Shown here: in pieces, positions 60,017 through 64,000 of the stretch
Layout of the letters: the number at the start of each line of letters is the position of its first letter
Position numbering within the stretch: position 1 is the first letter of the stretch
From: Epiperipatus broadwayi
Lineage: Eukaryota; Onychophora; Udeonychophora; Euonychophora; Peripatidae
Assembly: GCA_028023455.1 (NCBI GenBank)
Contig: JAQFVV010006549.1
Location: 622,001-686,000 of the forward strand
Reading direction: 5' to 3'
DNA: 64,000 bases
The notes under the pieces: model-generated
What the model was told of the DNA's origin: nothing
Database searches by the model: none
Seen by the model: the letters and a program-made list of their open reading frames with translations, nothing else
Translations under genes and position numbers: made by a program

Positions 60017-63000
60017 ATATAGTAGTATTAATTTTATTACTTTTAACAGATAAATGATGAATTTATAGTATTATTTACTGGAGCTTTCATGTAATAAAAA
60101 TATAATAATTCAATAGCTGACCATTCAATAAATAACAATTACTTTCCTACAGTATTAAATATTGAGAAACTAGCTGCTATGATGATATCAGTAGCTACCA
60201 GTTTTTGCTTCAGGCTGAAAATGCCTCATTGCATTCTGTTTGATGATAAACAGTGAGCTTACAGCTGTCACATGTCAATCATCTTAATACCCTCTTAAAT
60301 GGATTTTAAATATATAGGCAGAACCCCTTTCTTAAAGAAAATAAATCAGATTCACTGGCATAATTTTCCAATTGACTTGTTTATACTATTGACTCTTTTA
60401 TTTTTTTTTATTGTTATTTCATTCTACATCTGCATTGTACATTTAATCTCATTTTCAAAACAGTGTGGTGTGGACAAATCCATTTTTTGAGATTGAGCTT
60501 AAGATGAATTCACAACATTTCTTCTTCCTGGTAAAAGTTAGCTTTGGAGTACATAGTTCTTAAGATTATTTGATCAATATATAGGTCATTGTCTTGTTTC
60601 ATCTTTTTCTTAGTTTCATTATCATCAGATATGCTTTTATTATCATCATGTTTACTCCTAATCTTAACTGATCTCTATGCCTATGGTTGTAATGTCTATT
60701 TATATTTGGACATCAGCTGTATGCAATCCCATTGAATTTATAAATGCTGATGTAATCCATTTGGTAAATCCATTGAATGCACAACATAGTACTAAAATAC
60801 CAAATCTTAGATTTTTTTAAAATAATAGTTAAGTTTAAGGATTGACATGTTTGTTCTAAAAATCACATCAAAGAGCATTTCCATGGAGGGGTTGCCTGAA
60901 ATTGTACTAGGTATAATATGTTGTGCCAAGATAATTTTATGTATGTAGATGTTCCAAGTATCCACTGTTATTTTCTTAAGATTTCTCTTTATCTCATGAA
61001 TCATTATCACAGCTTAACTATTTCTCTGAGAGTAAAATAGTAAAGCTCTGAAATAATTTATTATTTTTACTTTTTAATTTATCTGTATGTGAACAGGCTA
61101 TATTAGTTATAGAACAAATTTATCATCAAACATGTCTGGGTAGTACATATATAATTTTGTTACATTTATAACCTAGTTCACTTCAATTACTACATAGATA
61201 AAGTGCTGAATTAGTTGCAGCCTGCTAAATTGTTTGGTAACCAGCTAATAAAATTAAAAAACACAAAAATGATTAGCTTTATTAAGCATTGTAACATTCA
61301 CACTCACTTCACCTAAGTATGTAATTTTCTTGAGTTGAATCAGTAAGCATTCTACTGCCGGGTTTCAACTATTGATTATGTTTTATAGTAATAATCTATG
61401 TATTTCTTTATGAAAAGGACCCTACTGATCTAATATCCATCTTTATTGTATCAGTGTAAAATTATATGATAATTCATACAATGAGGAGTCTCACGTATTA
61501 TTTATAAAGGTATTAATTTCATAATATTTCACTTTATCCTTTCAAGCATTTTGGAATGGATTTTTTCATTCTTTTCTGAATGTCTTCCTGTTTTATTAAG
61601 CATGCAATTAGATGTTCCTGACACAATTAACAACATCAACAAACTATATATCTTTATGAATACTTAGGTATGCCTGTCATGATTTGTTTTCTTTAATAAC
61701 AATGACAGTCTTTAATATTTTAGACTGAAGACCCCTACTTTGTTTTGATCAGTTGGATATTGATCAGATTTTGAGCAACAACTTTTATACTGGCATCAGC
61801 TTTATTTAACAGAATTGCTTGATTCACTTTATATGAAGATAATCATCTGGGAGACTGAAGATTCAAAAATGGTATTTTGGCCAAGTAATATCTTAATCCT
61901 AAGATTATTATCTTTTATGCTATAAATGAAACAATGAAACAGTTTATTATTTCATATAGGAAATCTTTGAAATTATATTTTAGCCATTGCTTCCTGAATT
62001 TTGAGGTTCAATCCCTAGCCTTATCTTTATCCCTTTAAACATCGATATTGAAGTTATATTTTTTAATATAGTTAGGAATTTAGAATAAAAATAAACATTT
62101 AGACCTGAAAGGCAGTATAGTTGTTGCTGAAAATGTTAAGATTTTATGTGTCAGAGAACTGCAAATATGTATAAATGTCACTAATTTGAATTTTGAATTC
62201 TTGATCTTGTTTGCCACAAGAGAAAACAACAACTTGATTTGCATATATTGTTCTATTTTCTGACTTAGCAGGATTGAACTGTTCCAGGAAACTAATTAAT
62301 TGTTCTTTTTTTATCTATTAAGGAAAAAAATGTTCAACTTTCTTTACCAGAAAACAAAGCAATTGTTAATGTTCGGTTGTTCAATACTAAAGTTGGAAAA
62401 GGATACATGATTTTAAATGATATAGATAAAAAATAAAGTTTTTATCTCTTTATGGTTATCGATGTTTTTAAAGAAATTTTGCAAACAAAAACAATTTCAA
62501 TTTTCAACTGAACATTGAGGGTTTTAATATTATTTTGTGGTGATAAATTAAAATAAGCTGACACATTATTTCTAACCTAATTTGGAATTAATAAGAAAAA
62601 ATAAAATAAATATTTTTCAATTATTAACTATAGGAATAAAGATTTTAAATCCGTGTTTTTAAAATATGTAACCCAAACATTGTTTAAACACTTCATTTAA
62701 AATGCTTTTCAAATCTGAATTTTGAATTTTTTAATATTGATGGAGTACATCATAACGTCTTCATCCTCAATTATTATACAGTGAACTACATACGAAAAGT
62801 AGAATATTTAAATATTATTAGACAAATCATATGACAATTAATAATACTCAAAGAAAATATAATTTAAAGTTACACTTTTGCTATGTCAAAAATCATTTAG
62901 CCACCCATTATTCAATCAACTAATACTCCACAAAACTAAATTGATTTCTCATTTTTGTGCATATATAAATAAATATTATTTTTTAAAAAAAGAAAAGAAT

Positions 63001-64000
63001 TTCCAAATAAACTACAGGGCTGGCATTAATCAAGAACTTGTGATTCTAGAAGAGAGAAAGAGAAGTTAGACTTTTAGTTAGTCATGTATTTTGAAATATT
63101 ACTTTATTTTTGTATTGTTATTGTAGATATTATTGTTATCTGGCATGTAAATTCTAATCGCAAAAATGTGCATTGAAATCAAGATATACATAATTTTGTC
63201 TAATTATTGATCATAGGATCAATTAAAAGTGCATTAAAATGTACACTAAAATTTATATATTTTTAATTCTCTGTTTAAATTTAATTACATTTTTTTAAGT
63301 ATATCATAAATAATTGTATCCCAGCCATATACTATTTATTATATATAGAGAAACATTTGCAAACACTAGCTGAAATCCAAATATAAATACACAAATCATC
63401 TATAATGTTAGAACATTCCAACAGTAGTTCCTGTAAGAAACAAATACAAAGTTTAAATTAATGGAAACCTCTTATTTATAAGCTACAATGATCAGATGGA
63501 TATTGAAATCCAGACCTATTTACATAAAATCTTTATATCTTGTAGATAAGATATTGATACTTTTAAGTATGTTATTAATTAGATTTTGTATTTGTTTTTT
63601 ATAGAAAGTACTGCTGGAATGTTTCAACATTGTGCAAGTTATATAACATTTTATTTTCTCAAAATAAATATCATATAATTAGTATATTAATTCACAGTTT
63701 GAATGATCAATGTCAGTATAATATTGGAAATTATTATTTATTTCAGAGTTAACAAATGCTAGATCAATATAATTTAATGCTAACGACTGAAATTTTACTT
63801 AGAGTATATTAATTATGAAAACCTTTGTTAATCTAAATGTACAAAATTTAAGTATATATTGTACCGGTCGGTTTTGTCTGTTCATATAACAAGATCTAGC
63901 ATCTAGGCAAAAGTACCTTGAGACCAATCATGCACAAGATACATAACTCAGGAACACTCATGAACTCTGTCCTATTTGCCTATTTTTCAGATCTACCCAC
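60017..64000. other. AT-rich stretch, no supported gene
   Basis: The minus strand around 61600-62350 shows protein-like fragments interrupted by stops (for example FLEQFNPAKSENRTIYANQ, near 62290). This could be an unrecognised retroelement remnant, but no family motif was found. Nothing else was supported up to the window end. Confidence 0.4.

Noticed and set aside
61600-62350. Possible Copia-like pol or gag remnant on the minus strand
   Set aside because: Protein-like fragments exist, but no protease, integrase or RT motif could be recognised, so no family is claimed.

Overview
This window looks like non-coding DNA from a large, AT-rich invertebrate genome, possibly an arthropod; the lineage is not settled. 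By eye about three quarters of the bases are A or T. Long (TA)n and (AAT)n tracts are common and every long open frame belongs to a transposable element. No bacterial gene signals are present. I found no convincing host gene, only one weak candidate terminal exon (37010-37104, minus) and one RFX-type X-box (41453-41466).

Layout. 518-3024 is a decayed piggyBac transposon whose transposase remnant (minus strand) stops just after the first catalytic aspartate. 3386-4140 and 35364-36137 are two inverted copies of a piggyBac-type MITE with TTAA ends. 12541-13815, 15229-15386 (minus) and 28925-29610 are 3' remnants of three different non-LTR retrotransposons. 23.5-28.6 kb holds a 1.2-kb direct repeat, possibly an LTR pair with a Lys-type primer-binding site at 24840, and a 2.2-kb solo LTR lies nested between the copies. 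A second copy of that 2.2-kb LTR, in the opposite orientation and with its own primer-binding site, is at 31807-33956. 38.1-40.2 kb holds two fold-back elements carrying hammerhead-ribozyme motifs. 43.8-44.4 kb holds small palindromic repeats and a large AAT/ATT palindrome. 44641-47948 is a head-to-head pair of 5'-truncated Penelope-like elements (RT plus GIY-YIG endonuclease), each ending in a hammerhead motif. 52908-53302 is another fold-back. 53310-60016 is an LTR retrotransposon with 1.8-kb LTRs, PBS and PPT but a decayed interior. The rest is AT-rich sequence with no recognised feature.

The most interesting signal is shared by the Penelope pair and the two 38-40 kb fold-backs. All three loci are head-to-head, with 3' ends and ribozymes facing outward. 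All carry type-I hammerheads with the very short helix III known from Penelope-like elements and animal retrozymes. In the better-preserved Penelope copy the TGA stop codon of the endonuclease is also part of the CUGANGA ribozyme core. The fold-backs look like short relatives of a second Penelope/retrozyme family that I cannot name.
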